A stretch of DNA of 21,428 bases from Parvularia atlantis. Lineage: Eukaryota > Opisthokonta > Rotosphaerida. The translations under genes were made by a program, and so were the position numbers. Shown here one piece after another: positions 1 to 8,959 of this stretch. The notes under the pieces were generated by a model. That model was given only the letters and a program-made list of their open reading frames with translations. It ran no database searches and was not told the DNA's origin. Location of the stretch: the NCBI GenBank assembly GCA_943704415.1, contig CALSCO010001301.1, positions 1 to 21,428 on the forward strand. Reading direction: 5' to 3'. The stretch's first letter is position 1, and each line of letters begins with the position of its first letter.

Positions 1-138
1 CACCCACCCACCCTCTTCTGTTCGTTTTTCAGTTCAAGTTGAAGTTGTTTGTTGTTTCTCATCGACTGTGGTCTCCGCGGTAGCACAAAGACGAGCAGTC
101 CCTCATCATTATTCACGTGGTTGGTCCGCTCCAGATCG
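1..138 (+). promoter_or_regulatory. 5' flank of the Dabb gene
   Basis: This stretch is visibly less GC-rich than the rest of the window and has a T-rich tract ending in a cag near position 32, which could be the end of an intron in the 5' untranslated region. A CACGTG box lies at 114-119, 19 bases before the start codon. No coding segment was recognised. The role as promoter and leader is inferred from position only. Confidence 0.4.
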
Positions 139-643
139 ATGTCGCGCGGCGTCGCTCACATCGTCCTGATGGTCGCCAAGCCCGAGGCGTCGCCGGCCGC
201 GCTCGAGGCGCTGCTGGACGTGCGTGCGCGCCCTGTGCCCGTGTCCCACCGCGCCCACGCCGAGGCGCAGGTCTTCCGCGCGATGCCGCGCACGATGCCC
301 GAGATCGTCCTCGCGGCCCACGCCGGCACCAACTTTTCGGCGCGCGCCAAGGGCCACACGCACGGTGCGCGATCATCGTCCGCCTCCCCCCTCCCCCCCT
401 TCAGCCGCGCCTCATCCGCACGCACGGCAGCCGCCACGGTCGTCGTCAAGGACCGCGAGGCGCTGGCGGCGTACGCGACGCACCCGGTGCACCTCGCCCT
501 CGTCGAGCAGCACATGACGCCGCTCGTGGCCGGTGCGGCGGCGCGCAGCCTCGACCGCGCATCCGCCTCACCCGCGCACCGCGCGCGCAGACCGCACCGT
601 GATCGACTACGACATCGTCGAGGGCGCGGCCGCGTCGCTGTGA
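139..643 (+). CDS. Dabb (stress-responsive A/B barrel) domain protein
   Basis: Four exons (139-219, 271-364, 431-532, 591-643) join to a 109-residue protein, the usual length of a single Dabb domain. The family forms dimeric alpha/beta barrels; members range from plant stress proteins to small enzymes, so the substrate here is unknown. Visible family signatures are HIVLMVAKPEAS near the N terminus, AGTNFSARAKGHTH in the middle, VVVKDREALAAYATHPVHLAL in the second half, and RTVIDYDIVEG at the end. The ATG at 139 begins directly before the first beta strand. The introns are 51, 66 and 58 bp, all starting gtgcg and ending cag. The gene converges on RRP12, with only 52 bp between the two stop codons. 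Identification rests on motif recognition and is strong at family level; no individual function is claimed. Confidence 0.88.
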
Positions 644-695
644 GCGCGTCTCCCGCGCGCTGTCGTGCTGTCGGCGAACAACAACAGCGCCGCTT

Positions 696-3600
696 TCACA
701 TGCGCGCGCCCTTGCGCAGCGACGCCTTGGCCGCGCGCTTGTGCTTGCGCCCGGCCTGGCTGCCACGGTGCGCCGCGCTGAGGATGTTGCGCACCGTGCC
801 CTCGTTCTTGGCGTGCTTCCTGCCGCGCGTGCCCCGCTGATGAGCGCGCCGTCGCAGGACAGCAGGCGCGCGCGCACCGCTTGCTCAGGCGGTTCGGGTC
901 CAGCGGCAGGTACGCGTACGGGTCCGGCTTGTCCTTGCGCTTGATGTCGCCGCCGGCCTTCTGTGGTTCCGTGCGGGTGCGCGCATTAGTGTGCGCCGAT
1001 CAACGTCTGCGAACGACTCCGTGCCTTGGCGCGGTACTCTTCGCCCGTGACCGCCTTCGGCCCGGACGGCTTTGGCCGCCGCAGCTGCTTGCGGAAAGGT
1101 AGGCGCGGCTCATACACGACCTTAGATCCGCCGGCGACGCTGCGCTTGCCGGAGGCCGACGAGCGCCGGCTGCGCAGCGCGGTGAGTGAGCCCCCGAGGC
1201 GGCCGTGCGCAGGTACACCTCTTGCTGTCGCCGTCGACGTCCATCGCGTCGTCCTCGCCGTCCTCGTCGTCGTAGTCGTCCTCGTTCATGAACAGGCTCG
1301 ACGCTGCCGTGCCCTTGGCCCCGCGCGATCTGCGCCCGCAGCATCAGCACCCGGAGCACGGCGGCACGAGGCGGCACACGCACTTTTTCGAGGCAGGCGC
1401 AGTGTCGTCGTCCTCGGCCTGCTCCGCCACAACCCGGTCGAAGCGGCTACCGCCCGTCTGTCGCCGTCGCGTTGTCGCCGCCTTGCCGCGCTGGCGTTCC
1501 TCCTTGTACTCGCGCTCATCCTCGTCGTCGTCGTCGCGGAAGATCAGCCGCCCGTCCGGGGCGATCGCGACCTCCTCCTGCCGCCGCTTGCTGGTCGCGC
1601 TCACTGACCCGCTACTGTTGCTGCTGCGCGACGGCTTTGTACCTGCACAGGCCACTGATGTGAGCGATGCTCAGACGCGGTCGGGCACGCACTTGACACG
1701 CGCGAGGCGACGCGCTGGTCCAGCAGGTCCAGCGGCTCGTCGCCGTCCTCCTCGTCGTCCGCGTGACCCGTGCTCTCGCGGATCCACGTGCCCTGTCGGC
1801 CGTCGCGCCGCTCAGCGTGCGGCCCGTCGTGGTGACAGGCCGTGCCGCACCTTCTTGCTCCGCGCGCCGACGCCGCGGCTCAGTCCCAGCTGCTCGCGCA
1901 GGATGCGGGGCAGCTCCTCGTCCTCGTTGTCGCTCTCCTCGCTCTCTTCGGTCTGCTCCGTGTGCTTGGTGAAGCGCGTGAGCTTGGTCGACGCCTTGGA
2001 CACCTGCGGCGGCCGCACAGTGAGCACAGCAGCACCGCGGACGCTGCCCGCACCTTGGTTGACGCCACAGACGCGCGGTCGTCCTTGGCGGCTGCGCGTG
2101 GGTGGATCAGCGTGACACCGCATTGACCAAGCGCGGCGCACGGCCCGCCTCGTCCGCGCCCTCGGCCTTCTTGTTCTTGCTGCGGTCGGCCTGCTTGCGC
2201 AGGTTGTTGATGAACTTGGTCTGCTCCTCTGGCACGAGCTCAGCGACCATCTCGAAGCCAAACTTGCGGATGAGGCGCTGCATGCACGAACGGTCACGCA
2301 CGCTCGCGCTGCGCACGCAGGTAGCACGCACCTGGAAGATGAACTTGAGGTTCGACCGGAAGCGCAGCCGGTGCGGCGCCGTGCCGACAAAGAGGCCCTC
2401 GACCTGGCGCGCGCGGCCGTCAGCAGCGCGGGAGCGGACAGCTGCATGCGCACAATCTCTGGCAGGAACGGCCCGAGCTCCTCGTCGGCGAGGCACGCGA
2501 GCGCCACCTTGACAAAGCCGATCGCTGCCTGCGCTTGCGCACTTTGAGCGCGTGCACCAGCGAGCCATGCGGGACGCCGCACTTTGACGACCTCGCGCAC
2601 GGGCGAGCGCAGCAGCAGCAGAACCATCTTGACGAGCGCGTCGACCTCGTCGGGGCTGAGCTGGGCTGCAAGCGCGCGCATCGCGTGAGCTCACGCGATG
2701 CTCACAACGCAGCCGCGTGCTCGCGCGCACCGTGGAACTCAAAAAGCAGGCGTGCGAGCGTTGAGACCGACGCACTGACCATGTGCGGCGTCGTCCCACC
2801 AAGCCCAGCGAGCACCATCTTGATCAGCTCCGACAGCTTGTCTGCACCCAGCGAGGTGAGTCTGTCGCGGCGCACTTTGCAACCCAGACGCACCGAGGCC
2901 GTGCATGTGCCGCGCGATGAGGATGAGCAGGTCGAAGGCGGCCTGGCGGGCCTTCTCGTTGATCTCCTTCGTGCACAGCATAACCTGTGCGCGGCGTCAG
3001 CGCGGCGCCACACCACTTTGCGCACGAGGCGGCATGCCTCGGGCAGCATCGCCGGCACGTGCTCGATGCACTCGGCGCCGTCGAGCGAGCCCACGACAAG
3101 ACCCAGCAGGCGCAGACGCTCGCGCTTGCCGGCTGTGTCGATCAGCGTCTCGTCGAGCAGCGCGGGCAGCAGCGCAGCAAAGGACGCGCTCTCTGCAACG
3201 CTGGCGCATGAGACGGCTGCGCGCTCCAGGCGACACGCGCGCACCGTCCATCGTCTGTGGCGCGCCGTCCGCCTGGCCAGCGGCGACCGCGGCGACGATG
3301 CGCGCCACCGCCGTGCCGTGCAGCTCGCACAGGCTGAACAGGCACCGGTACGCCTTCTTCTGCACAACGGCGTCCTCGTGCCGCAGCAGTGGAAAGACGG
3401 CGCGCGTGAGCACGAGCCAGTTGGACTCGTCCAGCGGCGGCACAAGCGCAAGCGCGAGGTCGAGCATCGTGTGCAGCTGCGCGCACGCGACGTCAGTGGT
3501 GCCGCCACCGTGTGTCTGCCTCGCACCTGCGCGAGCTTCTGCTGGGCCTGCTCGGTCGGCTTGCCAGACGCCTGCTCGTCCATCGCGTCGGCCGTGGTGG

Positions 3601-6432
3601 CAGTGGCCTCAAGCAGGCGCGTGACGATCGTCCGGAAGAAGCCGTTGGTGCTCTGTGGGCGTGTTGCGTGAGCCACTGCCGCTCAGGAGCACGCCCAGCT
3701 ATGCACACCGCCTTGTCGGCGATCGCCGCATACGTGCGGATCGCGTCGAGCACAAACGCGCGACGGTCGGCCGGCAGCGAGCCAAAGACGTTGAACAGGA
3801 TCGGCATGAAGTTCTTCGCGAAGCCGGCCACGACGGCGCGAGCTCTGCCGGACTCACGCGTAAGGGCTGGTCAGGCCGCGCGGGCAGGGCGCGCACGGCG
3901 TGTTGGCATGCGGCCCTCGGCACGTCGAGTCAATCAAGTTGACGAGCGCGGTGCAGATCGAGGGCCGTGCGTCGGGCTCGCTTGTAAGTGCCGTGCCGAG
4001 GTCGCGCGCGATCGTGCTGCGCGCTCGGCCCGATTAGCAGCGCAGCGACCAGTGCGCGGGCCGACGCACGGGAACGCAGCCGCAGCGTCAGGCGGGCCGT
4101 GGCAGTACGTCGGCAGCAACGCGTACACCTGCAGCACCAGCGTCTGCAGCTGCTTCTTTTCGACCGCCCCGGCCGCCTTGGCCTGCGCGGCCTGGACGCG
4201 TTTGCGTGTGAGCTGGCGTGATTGCCGTGTGCACGCGCCCGCACGCACCTTCATCATGCGGATGAGCGGCATAAAGTACGAACCGAAGAAGGTCAGCGGC
4301 GAGCCGCGCGGAACCGCGTCGCGCAGGAAGGCGATCAGCCACGGCCGCGCGACAGTGGGCGCCTTGGCGAGCACGTTCGGCGGCAAGACGCGCACAAACG
4401 CCTCGATACCGACCGCGCGGCCCACGGCCTTGATGCACGCAACGAGCGCACCGTTGTACGCGGCCGCGCCAGTCGCTGCAACGGTGTGAAATCAGCGCAC
4501 GGCTGGCGGTGTACGCGTGGCACGAACCATCAAACGACGCGCGGTAGATGTCGTCCACCAGCAGCACGACGCCGTCGAGCGCGGGCGAGGCGCGCGGGCC
4601 CAGCGCCTCGAACGCTGCAGCGACGACGGGGATGGTCGCCTCCCAGTGCGCCTGGTACGTGTACGACAGGCACCGCTCGAGGCTGCGGCGCGCGCGCTTG
4701 AGCATGCCGGTGCGTATCGGCGCGCAACGCGGACCTCTTCTGCAGCGCGCTGAGCACGTCCGCGAGCGTCTTGGGGCTAAGGCCGGCGGACGTCTGCACG
4801 TGGCCCAGCACGTGCTGACACAGGAACTGCAGGTGGCGCACGGTCAGTTCTGCGCGCTCGTTCGCACAGGCGACAGGCACGTGCCTTGAGGCACAGCGAC
4901 GCGGCAGTGATCGATGCGGCCTTGTCTGACGCAAACAACGGGATGATAAGCCCAATTGCGGCCGGCGTCGTGTCGAGCGCGGCATTGACGTCGAGCCTGC
5001 ACGCGGCATCAGCTTGCGACGCACACACACACACACACGCGGCAGTGCGACGCACGACGCTAGCAGCCGGTAGCCCTCGGACACGGCCGCGAGCCACGCG
5101 CCGAGCACCTGCACGTCGTTCTTGTCCGGGCGCACCTCGCGCAGCTTCTGCACGCGCTGTCAGCCGCTGCGAGCGCCGACAAGCGCAGGTGAGACGCACG
5201 GCCAGCAGCATCGTCAGCGTCGGCACAGTCAGCGGCGTCACGGGCATCGGCGGCGCCGCGTGTGAATGGGGCGCAGGCTCGCCGGGCTCGTCGTCCTCGG
5301 TCGTCGCGAGTGTGGCCGGTGCAGCCGCGCGCTCGCCGTCGTCGCTGGCCGGCAGCGGGCCCGCCAGACGCCCAAACGTGTGTGCAAACGTCTCGAAGAT
5401 CCAGAACGACATGTGCGTGTGGCCGAGGCCGCTCAGCCGCACCAGCTGCTTAATCATCGCCTCCTGCGCCTGCCGCCGCGGTCAGCACTCCATCGCTGCC
5501 CGGCAACGCGTGTGCGCACCGGCTGCGGCAGGCTCACAAGCGTCTCCTTCAGGAACACGATCGCGTGCAGCGCCGCGTCGAGCTCGTGCTTGGCCGCCGA
5601 CGTCGAGCGCTGCAGCGCTTGCTGGCACACTCGCGCTGGCGCCGACCGAAACCGTTAGCGCCAACGCCGCCACCAGCACCAGCGCACCGGCTTCGGCGAG
5701 CGCAACGGTGCTGGCCGGCTGCGGCGAGGCAAACAGCGTGCGCATGCACTCGTGCGCCTTCTTGCGGATCTGCGCCCGACGCGCTCTTCAGTAGGCAAGC
5801 AGTCACGCCGCGCAGCCACCTTGGGCCGCGGGTCAAGCACAAATGTCGCGATCCACCGCAGGCGCTCGGTCGTCGTCGCCAGCGCCCACGTCGACGCGTC
5901 CTGCGCCTTGAGCGCCGCGCACAGGCAGTCGAGCGCCTGCAATGCTGTCAGCAGCGCGCAGCAACAGCGCGGCGTAGGCCCGTCAGCGCACCGAGCGCAC
6001 GACCGTCTGCACATCGCCGCGCGTCTGCAGCGCGTTCGCCACCGTCGTCGCCAGCTCGCCAAACTTGGCGCGCAGCACTGCAGGCGGCAGGCGCGGCACA
6101 ACGGCCGCCAGCAGCTGGAACGCGGCCGGCACGACCTCGGGCTTCTGCTGCTCGCCCCCGATCTGTGCACGCACCGCATCAACGCCGTGCCCCGGCACAC
6201 ACGATCGCACGCACCACGGTCATCAGCGCCCCAAAGTACGCCGCGGGGCTGCGCGCCACGCCTTTGCCGTCGATCAGCGCCTCAATCGCCGCCAGCAGCG
6301 CGACCATCTGCGCCCGCGCCCGCGCCGCTCAGCTCGCTCACGGGCGATCGTTTTCGCGCGCACACGCACCGCCCGGTGCGACTCGAGCTGCGAGTTGGCC
6401 AGCCGCCGCACAAACGCAAACGGCTCGTCCAT
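696..6432 (-). CDS. RRP12: RRP12-like ribosomal RNA processing protein
   Basis: HEAT/ARM-repeat protein that in other eukaryotes binds pre-ribosomes in the nucleolus and helps export of both subunits. My model has 32 exons and gives 1348 residues (the family is about 1230-1300): 6370-6432, 6215-6307, 5992-6162, 5820-5936, 5688-5769, 5520-5635, 5200-5469, 5056-5147, 4885-4996, 4735-4826, 4528-4682, 4249-4475, 4070-4191, 3924-4016, 3709-3844, 3527-3652, 3245-3476, 3026-3192, 2894-2984, 2731-2841, 2583-2665, 2454-2528, 2332-2403, 2142-2277, 2054-2091, 1851-2003, 1693-1792, 1384-1642, 1219-1329, 1025-1169, 878-960, 696-819. Diagnostic pieces are the NUC173 region (FVRVLPPNVL...WLIAFLRDAVP; LLPTYCHGPPD), LVMLCTKEINEKAR, RLIRKFGFEMV, and the C-terminal EEYRAKKAGGDIKRKDKPDPYA split by an intron. 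The tail is acidic, then strongly basic. Two introns (4827-4884, 961-1024) are GC-AG. A few acceptor choices (for example 1643, 5636) are ambiguous by in-frame steps. The ATG at 6432 matches the family's N-terminal helix. Confidence 0.9.
2678..2701. repeat. 24-bp perfect palindrome in an RRP12 intron
   Basis: The 12 bases GCATCGCGTGAG are followed at once by their exact reverse complement. The palindrome lies inside the intron 2666-2730 of RRP12 and contains a CTCAC that could serve as the branch site. In RNA it could fold into a hairpin of about ten base pairs. No function is known. Confidence 0.9.
5022..5038. repeat. (CA)n microsatellite in an RRP12 intron
   Basis: A run of about eight CA units sits inside intron 4997-5055 of RRP12. 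On the coding strand it reads as a GT run between the donor and the branch site. Confidence 0.85.
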
Positions 6433-6758
6433 CGGCTGCACAGTGCGGATGAACGCCACGTGGCGCGGACGGGTGGCTCTAAGGGCTCTGTCACTAAAGT
6501 ATGGCGGTGGTAGTGTGACGGTCGCCAGCGTCAGCTCGGCCTCTGACGTGCGCGCGCCAGACGCGACCGCGCCGGCACGGCCACCCACCCTCCCACACAC
6601 ACACACACACCGCTCCCCGCCGCGCGCTGGCCGCGTGCGCCTGCCCCGCGAGCGCTTGACCAACATGCACACACCCCCAACCCGCCGACCCCTTATCAAT
6701 GCTGCGCGCGTGCCGGGTCACCGATGGTGCTGGCGCGCCCGCCCGCACGACGCCGCAC
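6433..6758. other. Spacer between RRP12 start and the truncated PCYT2 segment
   Basis: 326 bases with no coding similarity that I can recognise on either strand. It should hold the RRP12 promoter and leader (minus strand). A CACGTG box is at 6457-6462, 25 bases upstream of the RRP12 start codon, and a (CA)n run of 18 bases is at 6594-6611. If PCYT2 were intact, about 300 further codons would be expected here, and they are not present. The sequence therefore either marks a real deletion or fusion point or a fault in the assembly. Confidence 0.6.
6457..6462. promoter_or_regulatory. CACGTG box upstream of RRP12
   Basis: A palindromic E-box is centred about 28 bases before the RRP12 start codon. 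In animals and some unicellular relatives such boxes are bound by Myc/Max-type bHLH-zip factors that control ribosome biogenesis genes; in yeasts Cbf1 binds the same core. Assignment here is by sequence and position only, and the motif is also frequent in GC-rich coding sequence. Confidence 0.4.
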
Positions 6759-7222
6759 CGTTCCTGGTCGCGCATGACCGTCGGGCCCTTGTTACGCAGG
6801 ATCTCCTCGTCCGAGTGCACGCCGACGAGCAGAACGTCGCCCATGGCCCGAGCCTGCGCACGCCCCGCACGCGACGTCAGCACGCAGCCGCGCCACCACA
6901 CGCGGTCGCGCGCGCCTGGCGCATCGCGTTGGCATGACCGAAGTGCATGCAGTCCCAGCAGCCGTCGACCCTGCGCGGCAGGGCACGCTCAGCGCCCACG
7001 CCGCCGGCCGCCGCGTCAGCAACGCACCACACGCTGATGTCCCAGTGAGGTGGTGGGTGATTCGCGGGGGGCGGCGACGGCGGCGACGTCAGCACGGCAC
7101 GGCACGGCACGGCACGGCACGGCACGGCAGCGCGCAGCAGCCGCGGTGCGCCTCCCACAAGCGCGCGCGCCCACCCCGCGCACGAGGACGCGCCCGACGC
7201 ACCGCACGGGACGCCGCTCCAT
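6759..7222 (-). CDS. PCYT2: Ethanolamine-phosphate cytidylyltransferase, 5' part only
   Basis: PCYT2/ECT1 makes CDP-ethanolamine in the Kennedy pathway of phosphatidylethanolamine synthesis. Only the start of the first cytidylyltransferase domain is present. Modelled exons are 7203-7222 (MERRPVR, ending in phase 2), 7028-7033, 6916-6970 and 6759-6853. They spell RVWVDGCWDCMHFGHANAM (with the HxGH nucleotide-binding motif), then RQARAMGDVLLVGVHSDEE and ILRNKGPTVMRDQER, all textbook family sequence. The 6-base exon 7028-7033 is needed to supply the conserved VW. Intron 6854-6915 has a GC-AG pair. Similarity stops close to 6759, about 60 residues into a protein that normally exceeds 350, and RRP12 begins 326 bases further on. 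So this is a broken copy, a misassembly, or an exon set spliced in an unseen way. It diverges from the DsbD-like gene, with 35 bp between the start codons. Confidence 0.7.
7092..7129. repeat. Pentanucleotide microsatellite (GCACG)n
   Basis: Seven full GCACG units plus a partial one in tandem, inside the first modelled intron of the PCYT2 segment (7034-7202). The repeat explains why this intron is about three times longer than its neighbours. Confidence 0.92.
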
Positions 7223-7257
7223 CCGCTAATGGGAGGTGAATTGTGACGCGCGGCCAA
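7223..7257. promoter_or_regulatory. 35-bp divergent start region
   Basis: The start codons of PCYT2 (minus, 7222) and the DsbD-like gene (plus, 7258) are separated by only 35 bases. Leaders and promoter elements must overlap each other or the coding regions. No TATA-like element is seen. Confidence 0.45.
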
Positions 7258-8745
7258 ATGCTTGACTCGTTGGTGAACCTCGGCGCGGGCGTGCTCGCGG
7301 CGGGCTCGCCGTGCGTCGTGGGTGCGCGCCGTGCTGCGTGCCCTGTGCGCACGTGATGCTCACGCGCCGCGCAGTGCTCGTGCCGCTCACCCTGTTCCGC
7401 TTCCGCGGGCAGGACGTCGGGTGGCCGTTTGTCGCGTTCGTCCTCGGGTTCCTCGTGACCTATGCCGTGCGTGTTCGCGCGTGCGCGTGGGCGGCTACGC
7501 CTGGGCGGCCCAACGCCGTGCGCAGTGCTTCGCGCTGGTCGCAAGCCGGCTGCTCGTCTCGGCCGTGCAGAACGGCTTGCGTGCGGGGCTCGGTGGCGTC
7601 TTCAGTCTCACGGGTGCGTCCGGACCGCGTGCTCGCCCAGCGTGTCTCAGCCGCGGCGCAGGCATGCTGTGCTTCACGGGCTTCGTCAACCCGCTCAACT
7701 TGCCTGGCGTGAGCAACCCGTTCGCAGTCGGCGGCGTCTTTGCGCTGATCGTCTCGGTTAACCCGTGGTGCGTGCCGTGCACGCTTTGTCGGCTCTGAGG
7801 CGCTCACGAGATCGGCAGCACGCTGCCTTTCCTCGGCATGGTGCTGTCGGTGCACTCGGGTGCGCGTGCGTTCGTGGCCATCCTCGAGTTTGCCGTGGGG
7901 CTCATCACGCCGGCCGTGCTGTTTGTGCTCTTCGGCAAGGTGCGGCCGGCCGCACCCGCACCGCAACGCGCACACCGACACGCTCGCGCACCAGCTGTCG
8001 CTGTCCATGTTCAAGCAGCACGCGCAGCTGCTCGTCGTGCTCAACTCGCTCATGAACGGCGTGCTCATCCTGACCGGCCTGTATCTGATCAGTCAGGTGC
8101 AATCGCTCACTGCGACGCTCACTGCGACGCGTTTGCGGCTCACGCGTGCGCGCGCGGCGGCAGGTGAAGATGTTCTCGACCGTGGATGTGCTCACGGCCG
8201 GCACGATCGTGCTCGCGATGCTGCAGCTGCTGTGCGTGACGACGTTCCGGTGGGCGTCGTGGGCGACGGCGACGCTGCTGCTGACGACCATGTGCGTGCC
8301 GCTGCTGATGTACAGCCTGATGCGGTGCGCACACACGCGTGCGCGCACGTCGTGCCTAGCCTGACGCGCGCACGCGCAAGGCACGCGGGCGAGCTGCACG
8401 CCAACTTTGACAGCGCCATGAGCACGCAAAAGTGCCCCACGAACGAGAACGACGCGACGCCCACCAGCCTGTGCGGTGCGGTCCGAGCGCGGACCGCACC
8501 GCACGCGCGCCGCTCACCGCGCCGCACCGGCCGCAGACGCGTGCCGCAGCTTCTCGTACATGTTCATGGGCGCAGTGCTGCTCGTGTGCGTGCACGTGTA
8601 CCTGCTGCGCGCGCTGCAGCGCGACGAGCGCGCCGGCACGAGCAGCATGGTCCAGCCGACCTCGCCCGTCGACCGCTACGTGCTCCTGCTCAAGCAGCAG
8701 GGGAGGAGACAGAAGCTGCTTTTGCAGGAGGAGCTGCCGTCATGA
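7258..8745 (+). CDS. DsbD/CcdA-like polytopic membrane protein
   Basis: Nine exons (7258-7321, 7375-7466, 7526-7613, 7662-7767, 7819-7939, 7995-8096, 8164-8324, 8381-8475, 8537-8745) join to 345 residues. The first 190 residues match the plan of the DsbD/CcdA transmembrane domain. A first helix carries GSPC (Cys19). Another carries VNPCTLPFLGMVL (Cys117). The loop GARAFVAILEFAVGLITPA follows, then a helix ending NGVLILTGLYLIS. In bacteria and plastids this fold passes electrons across a membrane through the two cysteines, for example to support cytochrome c maturation. About three more helices follow (near 200-217, 225-244 and 283-301), and the loop before the last holds Cys263 and a CDAC pair (Cys276, Cys279). 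The last 40 residues are charged and probably face the cytosol or matrix. Intron 7614-7661 is 48 bp and lacks a stop, so reading through it would add 16 residues. Family assignment is by motif and topology; function and compartment are inferred. Confidence 0.72.
8471..8504. repeat. Perfect 14-bp inverted repeat over a 5' splice site
   Basis: GTGCGGTGCGGTCC (8471-8484) is matched by its exact reverse complement at 8491-8504, leaving a six-base loop. The predicted donor of the intron 8476-8536 starts at 8476, inside the left arm. In the transcript the exon-intron boundary would be base-paired within this stem. Confidence 0.88.
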
Positions 8746-8959
8746 GTGTGCTTGTACGAGGCTGATCGCCGACCCGCGCGAGCGACACAGAGGCCACACG
8801 TGCAAAGGGGGACCCGAGACAGAAAAGAGGCGTTAGGAGGGCGGAGGGGAGGGGAGGAAACACCGCAGCAGCTGGAAGATTTGGAGGGGTCGCTGATGGA
8901 TGTACAGGGCAACTTGGATGGCACTTGAGAGGAGAGGTCGGAGGGTTTTCGGTGCGGGG
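8746..8959. other. Convergent 3' intergenic region with a G-rich tract
   Basis: 214 bases between the stop codons of the DsbD-like gene and CCR4, expected to hold both 3' untranslated ends. At 8836-8857 there are several closely spaced G runs on the plus strand, which could form a G-quadruplex and perhaps act as a pause or termination signal. No AATAAA-type polyadenylation hexamer is seen on either strand. Nothing coding was recognised. Confidence 0.5.

Noticed and set aside
2985-3016. 32-bp intron using the donor just after the AAA codon in RRP12
   Set aside because: A donor nine bases earlier gives a 41-bp intron in the same phase with the usual gtgcg start and a better fit to the family (LVMLCTKE).
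2535-3671. Long open frame of 378 codons on the plus strand
   Set aside because: It lies antisense to RRP12 exons that match the family; its translation has no recognisable domain.
696-6432. Apparent frameshifts throughout RRP12, suggesting a pseudogene
   Set aside because: Every frame change falls at a short interval with donor, branch-like motif and AG end, and the joined exons keep the frame over 4047 bases. These are introns.
7092-7129. Telomere-like or origin-like iterated repeat
   Set aside because: The unit (GCACG) does not resemble known telomere repeats; it is short and sits inside an intron, so a plain microsatellite is the simpler reading.
7371-8068. Prokaryotic contamination as the source of the DsbD/CcdA-like gene
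   Set aside because: The coding sequence is interrupted by eight introns of the same type as in the neighbouring eukaryotic genes.
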